The notes beneath the pieces were generated by a model that was not told where the DNA came from, did not search any database, and was given only the letters and a program-made list of their open reading frames with translations. The position numbers and the translations under genes were made by a program. Shown piece after piece: positions 21,101 through 32,344 of a stretch of 64,000 nt of DNA. Source of the DNA: Megaustenia siamemsis (lineage: Eukaryota > Mollusca > Gastropoda > Stylommatophora > Ariophantidae); the NCBI GenBank assembly GCA_032433765.1, contig JAVIAB010000124.1:73333746-73397745 (forward strand), given 5' to 3'. Position 1 is the first letter of the stretch. Each line of letters starts with the position of its first letter.

Positions 21101-22640
21101 TTAGCTCCCAGTGGAGCATAGGTCTTCAACAAACACTTTCCAAGTCGTTCTGTTTTTTGCAATTCTTTTAAGATCATTCCATGTCTTCCCCATCATCTTC
21201 ATCTCTGCTTCAATCTGTCTTCTCCAAGAATTCCTTGGTCTTCCTCTTTGTCTTTTCCCCTGGGGATTCCAAAAAAGGGCCTGTTGTGTAATACTCTCAG
21301 TTGGTTTCCGTAGTGTGTGTCCTATCCATCGCCATCGTCTTCGCTGTATTTCTTTATCCACTGGTATTTGACCGGTACATTTCCATAATTCCACGTTTGT
21401 GACTTTGTCCTGCCATTTCCATCCCTTTATTCTGCGCAAGCATCCATTAATGAAAGTCTGTACCTTCGTGATTGTCAATTTTGTTATTCTCCATGTTTCA
21501 CAGCCATATAATAGAACCGACTTAACATTGGAGTTGAAAATTTGTATTTTTGTATTTAGCCTAATTTCTTTGGATTTCCATATGTTTCCCAATGCAATGA
21601 AAGCTCCTCTTGCTTTTGATATCCTTATTTTGGTATCGTTTTCTGTTCCTCCCTCTTTATCTATATTACTGCCCAGATATATATAAGATTGTACGTCTAG
21701 TAGAGGTATTTCTCCTAGTTTTATTTGGTTATTGCCAACTGCATTAATTCTCATAATGTTGGTCTTATCTCTATTAATCTTTAGTCCTAGCTGTTGTGAT
21801 CTCTCATCTAATATACTCATTTTATCTTGCATCTGTTGGTGGCTGTGTGATAGGAGAGCTATGTCATCAGCAAAGTCTAAATCATCAAGTTGTTTGGTCA
21901 GTGACCACTGGATCCCATTTCTGTTGTTTTGAGTTATTTTCATAATCCAATCTATGGCCAGTAGAAAGAGAAATGGGGACAGGAGGCATCCTTGCCTTAC
22001 TCCTGTTCTTGTTTCAAATGCTTCTGTAAGCTGTCCTTCATGCACCACACTACATTTTGTTCCTTCATACATTGTTTTTATCAGGTTAATAAACTTTATG
22101 GGGATTCCATAATGACTCAGCAACTTCCAAAGCATTCTTCTGTCTAAACTATCAAATGCCTTTTCGTAATCTATGAATCCAATATAAAGTGGGGATTTTA
22201 GTTCTAAACTTTGTTCAACTATTATACGTAGAGTAGTTATTTGATCAGCACATGATCTGTTCTTCCTAAAACCTGCTTGTTCATCTCTCAAGTGTTTCTC
22301 TATAGCCTCTTTTAGTCTCTCCAGAATGATTCTGCCTAATATTTTTCCTGGCACTGATAGTAGCATAATTCCCCTATAATTTGTGCACTCCTGTAAACTT
22401 CCTTTCTTTGGTAGTTTGATCATATAACCTTCTCTCCAGTCTTTAGGTATTTCTTCCCTCTCCCAAATTTTATCCAATAGATTATGTAACATCTTGGTAG
22501 AGGTGATAATATCTGCTTTGATGGCTTCCGAAGGAATTTCATCTGGTCCTGTGGCTTTACCATCTTTTAACAGTTTGATGGCTTTCATTATTTCTTCTTT
22601 GCTTGGTTTTCCGCAGTTAACGTGTAATTCTTCTTCTGCT
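21101..22640 (-). mobile_element. RTE-like non-LTR retrotransposon, RT region (5'-truncated)
   Basis: An open frame of 495 codons (22588-21101) encodes the reverse transcriptase. Landmarks are GKATGPDEIPSEAIKA, the NYRGIMLLSVPGKIL segment, DEQAGFRKNRSCADQ, IDYEKAFDSLDR, GVRQGCLLSPFLF, the catalytic LDFADDIALL and a C-terminal GKRQRGRPRNSWRR. The family is the RTE-like group whose endonuclease resembles craniofacial development protein 2. The endonuclease half is absent here, so the copy is truncated although its RT frame is open. A decayed relative with the endonuclease lies at 34810-37680. Confidence 0.88.
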
Positions 22641-23011
22641 GGTAGTATATCTGGAGGATTTCAATCTCAAAGCATAGCTGTGAAAATCTAATCCTCCAGA
22701 TTCCTTTGCCTATGAACAGGCGAAAAGAAAACCACAATGTTAGGTCGCACCGGAAGCGCAAAATCATCTGAAATTTCAATCTCAAAGCATAGCTGTGTAC
22801 AGCACAGTTTGGGAGGTGTAAGAGTGCTCTTTACTGCTGCCATTACCTTTCCCTAACTCTAGGTAACCATTCTTTTTCTGTAGATGTTGTGTTGATGAGC
22901 ACCAGTTGGGTTTAAAACTAATGTTCACTATATTGTCAAGCCAGTGGGTTACCACTGCACAACTGTTGCCTTCATCATAAACAAACAAACTTCCTTTTTA
23001 TTATCATCAAA
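22641..23011. other. Interval with short dispersed duplication, no gene
   Basis: AATTTCAATCTCAAAGCATAG-like sequence occurs twice (about 22659-22680 and 22774-22795), about 115 bp apart. Nothing else is recognised. Confidence 0.45.
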
Positions 23012-23024
23012 TACACATAAACAT

Positions 23025-23282
23025 GGGAGCCGCGATAGCACAGTGGTTAGTGAACTGGACTACAAAGGACAAGGGGTAGTGTTCGATCCCAACCGACGGC
23101 TTCCAGGTTCACCCAGCCTTAAATGGGAACCGGATTTTTTTCTGGGAAAGTAAAGCAGCACGGGCGTAATACCGACCACATTACCCCAAAAATCATGTGC
23201 TGAAGGTCTGTAAAATATAGGGTCACTAACACCATATTTCCCTATACGCCACTTGGCGTGACGGGGGTACTTTACTTTTACT
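23025..23282 (+). mobile_element. tRNA-derived SINE (family A) with 13-bp target duplication
   Basis: It begins GGGAGCCGCGATAGCACAGT, ends GACGGGGGTACTTTACTTT(TAC) and is flanked by TACACATAAACAT at 23012-23024 and 23283-23295. A-box- and B-box-like motifs and the family core are intact. It is one of the best-preserved copies here. Confidence 0.92.
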
Positions 23283-23639
23283 TACACATAAACATACAGT
23301 GGCGGTATTGCAAGTTTGGTTCAAGATTATGGCAATAAAGTAGTAAGGCAAGCAACAATTTTGCACATTGTTAGATATACTGTAATAATGTTTGCATTTA
23401 CGGGAACAAATTAAAAGAATTCTACATGTCTGATGATTTTTCTTGTTAGTTCTCAGACTTTGCACATGATCCATAGTGGGTCTTGCTACATGTCCCTATT
23501 CTCAATCTCGGTAAGAGATCTTATGTTTTCGGTCATTCCTACTCATCTCATAATGATATTAATACATGAATATAAAAAAGGGAACTCATCAAGCATTATG
23601 GAAATATCGTGAAAGTGACCATATCGTCTTGTCAGACTG

Positions 23640-23850
23640 ATCAGACCAGATCATTGACACATTTGATGAGTGATGTGGTCAGTATCATGCCACTCCAACC
23701 TCTTTTTCAGAAGAAATTTCTGACTCCTGTTTTTAGAGAGTGGGAGAAGACACCCTCCCTCTTTACGGACCACTGTGAAAAAAATGGTACGACCATTGGG
23801 AATTGATCCCATACCTACCTGGTCAGTAGAGGAGTGCACAGGACAAATGC
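23640..23850 (-). mobile_element. Probable SINE related to family A core
   Basis: The minus strand shows a B-box-like GGGATCAATTCCC. About 120 bp later comes GCATGATACTGACCACATCA, resembling the family A core GCGTAATACCGACCACATTA. Boundaries are uncertain and no target duplication was found. Confidence 0.5.
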
Positions 23851-24279
23851 TTACAATTACATCAATTAAAAATACTTGATTGTTTCATTTCTAAAGTTTT
23901 CCTCACATTCAAAACTTTGCTGACTGGTGTATTATGGGGCTAAAGTTTCATCTATTTCAATAATTAACTTACCTTTTTCCCAAGATTAATTATTTCCAGA
24001 TTGTGAGAGACATTTACCTCTTCCTGTCACGTGAACACTAAAAGACTATTGAATTATTATATAAAACTATTATCCATATAATTCTTTATTTATAAAAGAT
24101 TATGATCTGACATGTAAGGCAGTACAATGTATGAATACCTCTGAATATTCACAAATGATAGATACAAAATACAGTATTTTATACAGGACTAAACATAAGT
24201 GGTGACTTTGATGGTATCAGTAACAATTTATTCGGGAGACAAATCATGCACATAACAAATGATGATACAATGGAAATTA

Positions 24280-24497
24280 TTATAACTTTCCATGCACCTC
24301 TTTTATTGCGCGAAGCTCAAGGGCCTTTCTATTGTGCAATATTGAAGGGTATATTAACAGGGTTACATGAACCATTTTACAACTCTCTGATAACTTTCCA
24401 TGCACCTCTTTTATTGTGCGAAGCTGAAGGGTCCTTGTATTGTGCAATGCTGAAGGGTAAATTAATGGGTTACATGAACTATTTTACTACTCTCTGC
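24280..24497 (+). repeat. Tandem duplication of about 109 bp
   Basis: Two adjacent copies start ATAACTTTCCATGCACCTCT and end near TACAACTCTCTG or TACTACTCTCTG. They differ at about a dozen positions, so the duplication is not recent. It makes a repetitive 91-codon frame with no known domain. Confidence 0.85.
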
Positions 24498-24949
24498 ATG
24501 CAAATCTTGACAACAATATAAATTAAATATCTAATACTTTTGCAAAATTGTTCTCAAAGGCTAATTTAAAACATTGAATAACATTAAAGCTGTTACTACT
24601 TTACAAGATTTTATTTGTTATTAAAGTTAGCACATGTATTATCCTGCCATACGTTTTGTAAATGTTTCTGGCGTAAAGATTCATAAAAAGCACAAACTAT
24701 TGGTAAAGAAAAATACAAAAACACCACAGAAACTGGACTCATAGTGTTGTCTAATGCAAAGTTGGAAAGTAATAAAACTCCTCTTAAAATCTCTTAGTTA
24801 CAACAATCATTATTTAGGCTACATAAGTAGTATAGTACGCACGAAACGTGAGTTATTCTTCCTTCTCCCAATGGCAACCTTTCATGACAATTTCCTGCCT
24901 TAATGGCAGCCTTTCGTGACATAATTTGCGAGCGTTCTGATTAGATGGA

Positions 24950-25330
24950 TGATTTGTGGATTTTGTGGATGATTTGTGGATTTTGTGGATGATTTGTGGA
25001 TTTTGTGGATTGATATAGAGAAAATAGACGTTGATTGTTACCGCACAGAGGGGTACATAGTTATGTTAACGGTTTATATGGAGAAAAGTAGGAAGTTGTT
25101 GTTTTAATTGTGTGTAATTTTATTGATTATTTTAAAGGGTTTGTTTATTAAGGGGTGGTGTTGATGATAGCCGCCAACTTACATAATTAGGTGAGGGCGA
25201 TAGGTAATTAGGGTGAAGATGGAGTTGGTGGTTTTATATAGAGGAAAGTCGAAATATGATGGTTTTATTTGTGTGTAATGTTATTGATTATTTTAAAGGG
25301 TTTTTTAAGAGACATGGGGCGGAGAGATGC
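24950..25330 (+). repeat. Short tandem repeat and degenerate duplication
   Basis: A 20-bp unit GTGGATGATTTGTGGATTTT occurs about three times at 24953-25012. Further on, two about 60-bp segments (near 25095 and 25265) share GTGTGTAATTTTATTGATTA or GTGTGTAATGTTATTGATTA, indicating a duplication with about 170-bp period. Confidence 0.75.
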
Positions 25331-25858
25331 ATTAGTTTGCAAAAGGAAAAAGAAGATCAGAAAAACAGAGGACACACAGAGATTTCTCTCTCTTTCCACA
25401 TACACACTCCCACACATACACACTCTCACACACACTTTTCTGACATAATTAACTGTTCTTTTAGTGGGTTGATTTTTATTTAATCAATCACCTGGCATTA
25501 GCAAGTGGGAAAAAAGTTTATCTCGGCAAGTTTTAACAGATTTAGCGTCTGTTCCTATTTGAATGTTCTCTGAACTCCTTCTCTCCAGGTATTAAATGGA
25601 TTTTATTTAAATATTTACAAAATTAGTTATTCGTTGGCATAAGGTCAATGTCTTCTAAATTTTGGTTTCGCTTCACACTTTTATTTTACAGGTAGATGTT
25701 ATAGGTGTTTTTGTATTGTAGTTTTTTTGTGTGAGTCTGTTAATGTGCTAAATGTTCCTATTTTTCGCGGTTAGGTGCTGTATGGATGTTGGTTCCTTCT
25801 TTATCATCGCTGTTTCTCGGTGTACTAAGTTAGTAGAACTCATTTGTTTTCTTTCATT
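25331..25858. other. Interval with no recognised feature
   Basis: It contains a CA/CT-rich patch at 25385-25440 and otherwise unassigned AT-rich sequence. No gene or mobile element is recognised. Confidence 0.5.
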
Positions 25859-25860
<2 letters not shown>

Positions 25861-25938
<78 letters not shown>

Positions 25939-25965
25939 TCACATACACACACACACACAAGCGGT
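25861..25965. repeat. (TA)n then (CA)n microsatellite
   Basis: About 70 bp of TA repeats are followed by CACACACTCACATACACACA. It is the source of spurious Ile/Tyr reading frames on both strands. Confidence 0.95.
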
Positions 25966-26300
25966 TATATTAGAAAGGCAACAAGTAATAACTGTGTTGT
26001 TTTTAATCGCACATTTTTCTGTAGCCCAAACGGCACCAGTGAGAATGACAAACTTCGTGCTTTTCAAACTTAACATTCGCCAGTTATATTAAATATTCAC
26101 TTACCCCCAAGCCATGAAAGCAGAGTGTTAGATGTTACCAGCCAGACAATAAATGTGTTCACTTCAGTTAGGACTGAGAAAAGTCAACATCTGTTTGTCC
26201 GATTAACATAACAACAAAGGCTCTTATGACCCACGATGAAATCAATAGCACGAAACCGAAAAGACGAAAGTCAAAGTCACGTCAAAGCATAATGGTTTCT

Positions 26301-26595
26301 GGGAGCCGGGATAGCTCAATAGTTAGTGAACTGGACTACAAAGAACTAGTCGGGTTCGATCCTGATCGACGGCTCCGGTTTCACTCAGCCTTAAATAGGT
26401 ACCGGAGATTGTTGTGGGATAGTAAAGCGCCACAGGCGTAATACCGACCAATTTACCCTAAAAGTCATGTGCCGCAGGTCTGTAAAAATTATGGTCACTA
26501 AGACTATAGTCCCTATGCGTCACTTAGCGTGATGGGGCTCTTTACCTTACTTAATACAATATTCCCTATACGCAACCTGGCGTGACGGGCTCTTT
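26301..26595 (+). mobile_element. tRNA-derived SINE (family A) plus extra 3' tail
   Basis: The unit begins GGGAGCCGGGATAGCTCAAT and ends near GATGGGGCTCTTTAC at about 26545. A second partial tail (CAATATTCCCTATACGC to GGCGTGACGGGCTC) follows at 26563-26593, suggesting insertion next to, or duplication of, another copy's tail. B-box-like GGTTCGATCCTGATC is present. Confidence 0.85.
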
Positions 26596-26599
26596 CTTC

Positions 26600-26890
26600 T
26601 TCTTTTAGCTTTTCAGATCCCTGTGGAGCATAGGTTTTCAACAAACACTTTCCAAACCGTTCTATTTCTTGCCATTCTTTTAAGATCATTCTCTGTCTTC
26701 CCCATCTTCTTCATCTCTGCTTCCATCTGTCTTCTCCAAGAATATCTTGGTCTTCCTCATTGTCTTTTTTCCTGGGGGTTCAAAAAAAGGCTTAGGCCTG
26801 TGTAATACTCTCAGTTGGATTCCGCAGTGTGTATCATATCCAGCGCCATCGTCTTCACTGTATCTCTTTTTCCACAAGTATTTGACTGGT
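26600..26890 (-). mobile_element. RTE-like LINE 3' fragment
   Basis: It is homologous to 21101-21375: both contain GTGGAGCATAGG(T)TTTCAAC and the segment encoding the basic GRPR region on the minus strand. It is shorter and broken. Confidence 0.75.
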
Positions 26891-27745
26891 CATCTGGTTA
26901 TATGGTTATGGTAGGCCTCGGTATCACTGCAAACGAATTGAAATCCATAATTGCTCAACCGCCCGTGCCAGTGGAATCATCCGAACTGCTAACACATCTC
27001 CCAAGCAAAGAAAGGTAGCTGTAGTCCCCACCATAGCAGTCTCAGCACACGCCAAAAGACATAAGGCGAAACCGCACAGAGAGTGAACACGGCCAACTGT
27101 TCCTGTCATACGATATCAGCATTCATCGTAAGCAATTGGAATATCGGAGCATGATCAAAACGGATGAAACACACAGCTCACGGTGTGCACAGAGCACTTA
27201 ACTCAGTAGCTCCTGCAACAAGCCGGACTTGGAACATGAGGAAACTGCAACAAGGAACACCTTTCAGACATAGCCTTCAATGGTTCCTGCCGCCTATCCA
27301 TCACATTGCCCGGAAGATCACGTCCTCCTGAAAATGATGATCGTCATAGTAAATGTATGGCGCTTGATGATGTTAGGACATCGTGTTTAACTCCAACTCC
27401 GAACATACAAAACACAGTTCGTCGTCAGATTATCCCCGATGCACACCAAACGCAAGATCGCAAGATTAGCGCATGGTCGGTCTTGGGACACACGATGATC
27501 CATTATGATGACGTAGCACGCACAAAATGTCTGCGCCCATGTATTCATTATTACTCTACTGAATGCAGTCTACAACGAACGAAACATGGTACAAACTTCC
27601 CGAAGACGCTGACTTGACTGACTTGACGGAGCCCACCATATTAATGCGTTGTAACTTGTAAATAACTTGCGTCAACCATCTCCATCAAATGGTCACTGAA
27701 CAGCACTTTGTGTGACGTAAAACGCAGATCAATGACTGGTCATCA
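26891..27745. other. Unassigned interval
   Basis: It contains a 103-codon plus-strand frame (27306-27617) without recognisable domain. Base composition is higher in GC than the surroundings, which fits remnants of an unidentified element, but I could not identify one. Confidence 0.35.
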
Positions 27746-27749
27746 TATT

Positions 27750-28460
27750 GTGCCATATCAGTTGGCGTAGGCGATCATGTCCCTCCACAATCTTTTATCT
27801 ACAGTGCATCGTATCAGTTCTGTTGTTGACTGTTTTCCATGCCATGATACCAAGCTTTCCAGAATTTTCTCTCTTTGTCGTCCGCGATCTCTCTTTCCTT
27901 TTATTTTGCCAGTTGTTACCAAATATTCCAACCTTCCACTTCTCATGATGTGCCTCAAAAAATGATGATTGTTTCTTTATTATGTTTTTTTAGGAGTTCC
28001 CTTTTTGTGTCGGCCTCTTTGAGAATTTCTTCATTGGTCTTTTTAGCTGCCCAGGGAACTTTCAGCATTCTTCTGAAAAATCCCATCGCTGTGGCCTCTA
28101 ATCGTCTTTTCATTTGTTTATCTACTGTCCATAGCACCAATAAACTCTCTTTCTCACTTCTAGTGACATAGAATTTTTGCATAAGATATTTTTCATTTTT
28201 AAAAATCTTACATCTGATGTTATTATTGTGCCCAAGTATTTGACGCGATGCACTTGCTTCAGATTTGTACTCTTTATTTGTATGCTGCATGATGGTGATG
28301 ATTGTTTCTTCGATATGACCATTACTTCTGTATTCTTACTATTCAGACTGAGACCTTTTTTGTTGCTGTCTTTTACTATTATGTCTTCATTTCTTGTAGT
28401 TAATTCTCTATCTCAGTGTTTATTTGTTTTTTTTTTCTTGATATTTGAAGGGATCATGTG
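27750..28460 (-). mobile_element. LINE (RTE/L2-like), 3' part
   Basis: Minus-strand pieces read KGLSLNSKNTEVMVISKKQ, HRVKYLGTIITSD, RMLKVPWAAKKTNEEIL and GKRDRGRQREKILESLVSW. This is the RT-distal thumb and C-terminal region of a LINE polyprotein. The upstream half appears at 32345-34400 in the same orientation. The I-like LINE at 28.6-32.34 kb separates the two halves. Multiple shifts are present. Confidence 0.75.
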
Positions 28461-30227
28461 ATTGTACGCGCTTTCTATTTGATGTAAATCACTTTGTTTC
28501 TTTTGATTCATTGCATTTTATTAAAATGTCCTTATTTAATCACTTATACTCATCCTTGTTGTTGATTGTCCTATTGAACGCGTCAAAAAATGGCGGTTTG
28601 TTTTCACCGGACTGACGCTAAGGACGCGTAATTCATTTAATTTGTAAAAGGCACACAGTGCATCCGCGTGCTGCAGAGCTATTTACTGGAGTTGGCCAGT
28701 TTATAACGTGGAAACGGGTTCTCGATCTTGCGACTTAGTAAGTGCACGTGAGTCTAGACCATCCACAGCATCGACATTCAGCGACATATTTTATGATACT
28801 ATGACGACGGTAAGTATTCAGATGCAGCCCAAACAACAACATCGAAGAAGGAAAACACGACAAGGTAAGCGGGGTGGCGTTAAACTGTCGAAGTGTGAGA
28901 GGCTAAGCCTAAAATATGTGCGCGTTACATATTGGAATTGGGAGTCCATAAATCAACGACGGCCCATTCTTGATAAGCTACTGTGCGGCGCCGATATAAT
29001 GTTTTGAAAGAAACCCTTCTTGGTGACAGGACAGTAAGTACTCCTGGGTTTCATTGTTTTTACAATAGGCGACACCTTGGGCAGACCATAGTTGTGCGCA
29101 ACAATATTGTGGCAGCTGAGGTTGATATGTCTGCGTGGGACAATGCAGAATTGCAGGTACATGCGGTTAGGGTGCAGACCCCAGTTCATTTCGTAATTGT
29201 AAATGTGTATACCTGTAATGGGAAGTTGAACACACAGCAATGGCAGAATATCTTCGAGTTCAATGAAGAGAACGTCATTTTCTTCGGAGACTAATGCTTG
29301 TGGAAACCAGTAGGGTAACGTCATAACCAACAAGCAGGGAGAAGACATAGAGATCGCACTAGTGTCAGTCGATTTAGTGTGCCTGAATGATGGAAGGGCA
29401 ACCAGAATGAACAGGGGACTCTGATAGTATCATAGACCTGGCCCATCTTCTTCCACCCTCGCACCGGTTTGCAGATGGAATGCACTGGGGTTCCACGGAA
29501 GTGATAACTATCCATGTGTCCTCCTAATTGAGAAAATCAGAAATAAAAGCCAGAAAAGAAAGCTCCACACATTCAACTACGAGAAAACAGACCAGGAAGT
29601 CATTAGCAAAATCAGACATAGGAAACAGAGCGCCCCTCGTAGGAGGCAGGAGAGATGGACGCAGCCACCCTGGTGGAACGTGGAAGTCGAGGACGCTTGG
29701 CGGAGCAAGAGACAAACGGCCAAGACATGGCAGAAAGCCAGAAAGAATGTAAGAACACAACATGAGCTCTTGAAGCGTCTGAAAGCAGAGGTCGACCAAA
29801 AAATGATGCACTTTAAACTATGCGCTAAGTAGGCTAAGGATGTCAAATGGGATGACTACTATACAAAAGTGTGCTCAGAAAAATCGCTAGCCACATTCTG
29901 GCGCCTTCATCAAAGCATGAATGGCACAACACGACACAGAGGCATACCAGACTTTCAGAGCACAGGCCGGATATGGCACAAATCTGATGAGAGTAAAGGG
30001 AAGGTCCTGCTTGCCCGCTACATTGAGCAGACGGACCAAAGAAACGAGGCTGTAAGAATGAGGATACGGGGATCGCTGTCAAAATTGTGTAAGGATGTAG
30101 TGCTGGAAGAAGATCTCACAATCACAACCGATACCATTCGCACGACACTTAAAAGGTCACACAACACTGCTCCTGTCCATATGGTGTTCGGTACGATGAC
30201 ATAGGCGATTTAGCTGATGACGACGAC

Positions 30228-30944
30228 TTGACAAAACTGGCCAATGAGTTTAATGCCAGCATTCAGAGTGGCCAGATTAAGGAGGAGTGGCTACAGAGCT
30301 ACTTACTACAGCTACCGAAGCCAAACAAGGACCATTCTCAGATCAGTGCCTACAGAATCATCACAATGCAGAACACTGCGGGCAAGCTGCTGGAGAAAAT
30401 AGTTGCCCGCGTCCTCACCTGTCACCTTGAACAGAAACGCGCATTCCCACCCACATTCGGAGGTTATAGATATAACAAAGAGACATGGCTCAATGCGGCA
30501 GTATTTGCCTATCACGTCTTCGAAGACTTCCACAGACGAGAGGAGACATGTGCTGCTGCTATAGATCTGGAGGATGCATACAATAGGGTACCATTTGAAT
30601 ATCTCATGCATATGCTCCTCAAACTGGCGGTGCACTCCTTCCTCATTAGATGGATCGCCGCGGCACTGTTTCAAAGGAAGGTGATACTCAGATGTGGAAG
30701 TTGGTCTTCCGAGCCAACATCCATTTGTCCAGGGCTGCCACAAGGCTCACCATTGTCTCCAGTTCTATTTAACGTGTACACAATAACGATCACGGAACAA
30801 CAGCTGGATGGGAGGGGAAGAAATATGGCTTTTGCTGATGATATTCTGGTATATCGACAGGGAAGAGACAGACGGGGAATCGCCTCCACAATGCAAGACG
30901 AACACGGTTTCTTCCTGGTGTCGGGTTTCAGGTACATTGGCTAA
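30228..30944 (+). pseudogene. Reverse transcriptase segment of I-like LINE
   Basis: This 238-codon open segment covers RT motifs 1 to 5: LPKPNKDHSQISAYRIITM, EKIVARVL, AAIDLEDAYNRVPF, QGSPLSPVLFN and FADDILVYRQGRDR. The FADD box holds the catalytic aspartates. It is cut off from the upstream endonuclease and the downstream RNase H by frame changes, so it is a fragment rather than a working gene. Confidence 0.82.
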
Positions 30945-31147
30945 TCCTAATAAAGCATCAGTTTCATGGTTCTCCCTTAACAATCATATCGTTAATACGA
31001 CCACTCCGGTAGTACGAATAGGAGCTGATAAGGTGACCAGGGACAAGTTGATGACATAACCTCGGAGTTAAGTTTGATCGCAGCCTGTGTTTTCGGGACC
31101 ACGTCGACCACGTGTGATAACAAAATCCCGCAAAAGAATTAGCCGCC

Positions 31148-32263
31148 TTGAAGGTCATGGCAGCTACCAACATCGAGAAGAGGCTACTTACTCTTCTGTT
31201 CCAGGGATTAGTCCTCGCACCAATCGAGTATGCCCTGGCAATTCTTACTGTCAGTAGGACTCAAACTGATAGGCTGGAGAAAATACAAAATGAAGCCATG
31301 CGCAGTATCTTGGGATGTACAAGGTACACTCCCTGTGTAGCAATGAGGTATCTTCTTGACTTTCCAACAATGGATGACAGAGTCAAGATCTGGAGAGCAC
31401 GAGCATACCTGAAGATTAGTACAGTTAAAGAACATCCATTGCACCAAGTGCTCAACACAGGGAAAGGTGCCAGGCTAAAAAGAGGCAAACCATGGGTGGG
31501 CCGAGCAGAAGATGTCATCAAACAGGTCTGTGGGCTTACCAATATCAGCGTTGGTGAGGAGTGGATACCGGTGCCTACGTCACCCAACGGAACTTTCTCG
31601 TGTATTGCCATACTCGACAGGAAAAGTAGGGAACATAACCCGGTCGTGGTTAATGCTGAGGTCAACGGTCTCATCTGCGATAACACCGATGAGAAAGATG
31701 CAGTCATCTATACAGACGGATCTGTAAGACGACACCAAAGAAGTGCATGGGCATTTACAGCACGCTCGGCAGGCAGAATAGTCAAAGAAGACAGTGGTGC
31801 ATACGTCATGACTACGAGTAGCATGACAATGGAGGTGATAGCTTTCACAGGGCATTAATCTGGTTGGTGTCACAAGACTACACCCACGCATGTATACTGA
31901 GTGATTCGGTGAGCATGATAAAAAAAAGGAGAGGCGGGCTCTGTACGCATGCAATGGGTATAATCGTTGCAGAAATCCAAAATACGTAAGGTCACCTTTG
32001 TCTGTGTCCCTGGACATGCGGGAGTACGGGGAAATGAAAGAGCGGACAGGTTGGCTAGCTGCGCTGTCGTTGAGGACGGGCAATCAATGGATCGAACGGA
32101 CATCATCAATGCCCTTCGAGATGTGGGAAGAGCACATGACTTTGACAAACGCAGATCCACGTCACTTCTTCGGATGATTGAAATGGGAGTTAAGATGGGC
32201 ACAGCCAGAAATGAGAAACTTAGTGGCCGTGTAAGAAGACTTATCAACCAATATAGAACTTGA
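31148..32263 (+). pseudogene. C-terminal and RNase H segments of I-like LINE
   Basis: The first frame (31148-31858) runs from RLLTLLFQGLVLAPIEYAL through CVAMRYLLDFPTMDD to the RNase H start DAVIYTDGSVRR and TMEVIAF. A stop follows at 31856-31858. The second frame (31967-32263) resumes with the RNase H end CVPGHAGVRGNERADRLA and EMGVKMGTARNEKLSGR. The break falls within RNase H, so activity is lost. Confidence 0.78.
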
Positions 32264-32344
32264 GTCGTTAGTCGCTGGACACTGCGGTAATGGCTGAGGA
32301 GGGGGTCTAAGCACCTATGGACATGTTCGGTGTGCAATGTTCAT

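Larger units (their letters stand above)
28600..32340 (+). mobile_element. I-like LINE with endonuclease, RT and RNase H, nearly full length but broken
   Basis: Plus-strand order is: an endonuclease-like segment (28983-29294, HLGQTIVVRNN to VIVNVYTCNG); RT at 30228-30944 with NTAGKLLEKIVARVL, AAIDLEDAYNRVPF, GLPQGSPLSPVLFNVY and catalytic MAFADDILVY; a C-terminal region at 31148-31500; RNase H at 31660-31860 with DAVIYTDGSVRRHQ; and CVPGHAGVRGNERADRLA at 31990-32060. RNase H downstream of RT is typical of the I/R1/LOA group. At least four frameshifts or stops break the frames. It lies inside the minus-strand LINE. Confidence 0.82.

Noticed and set aside
23960..24025. Possible small exon on the minus strand between CAG and GTAAG near 23972-24024
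   Set aside because: The frame is open and splice-like, but its 17 residues do not match PLC beta or any family I recognise.
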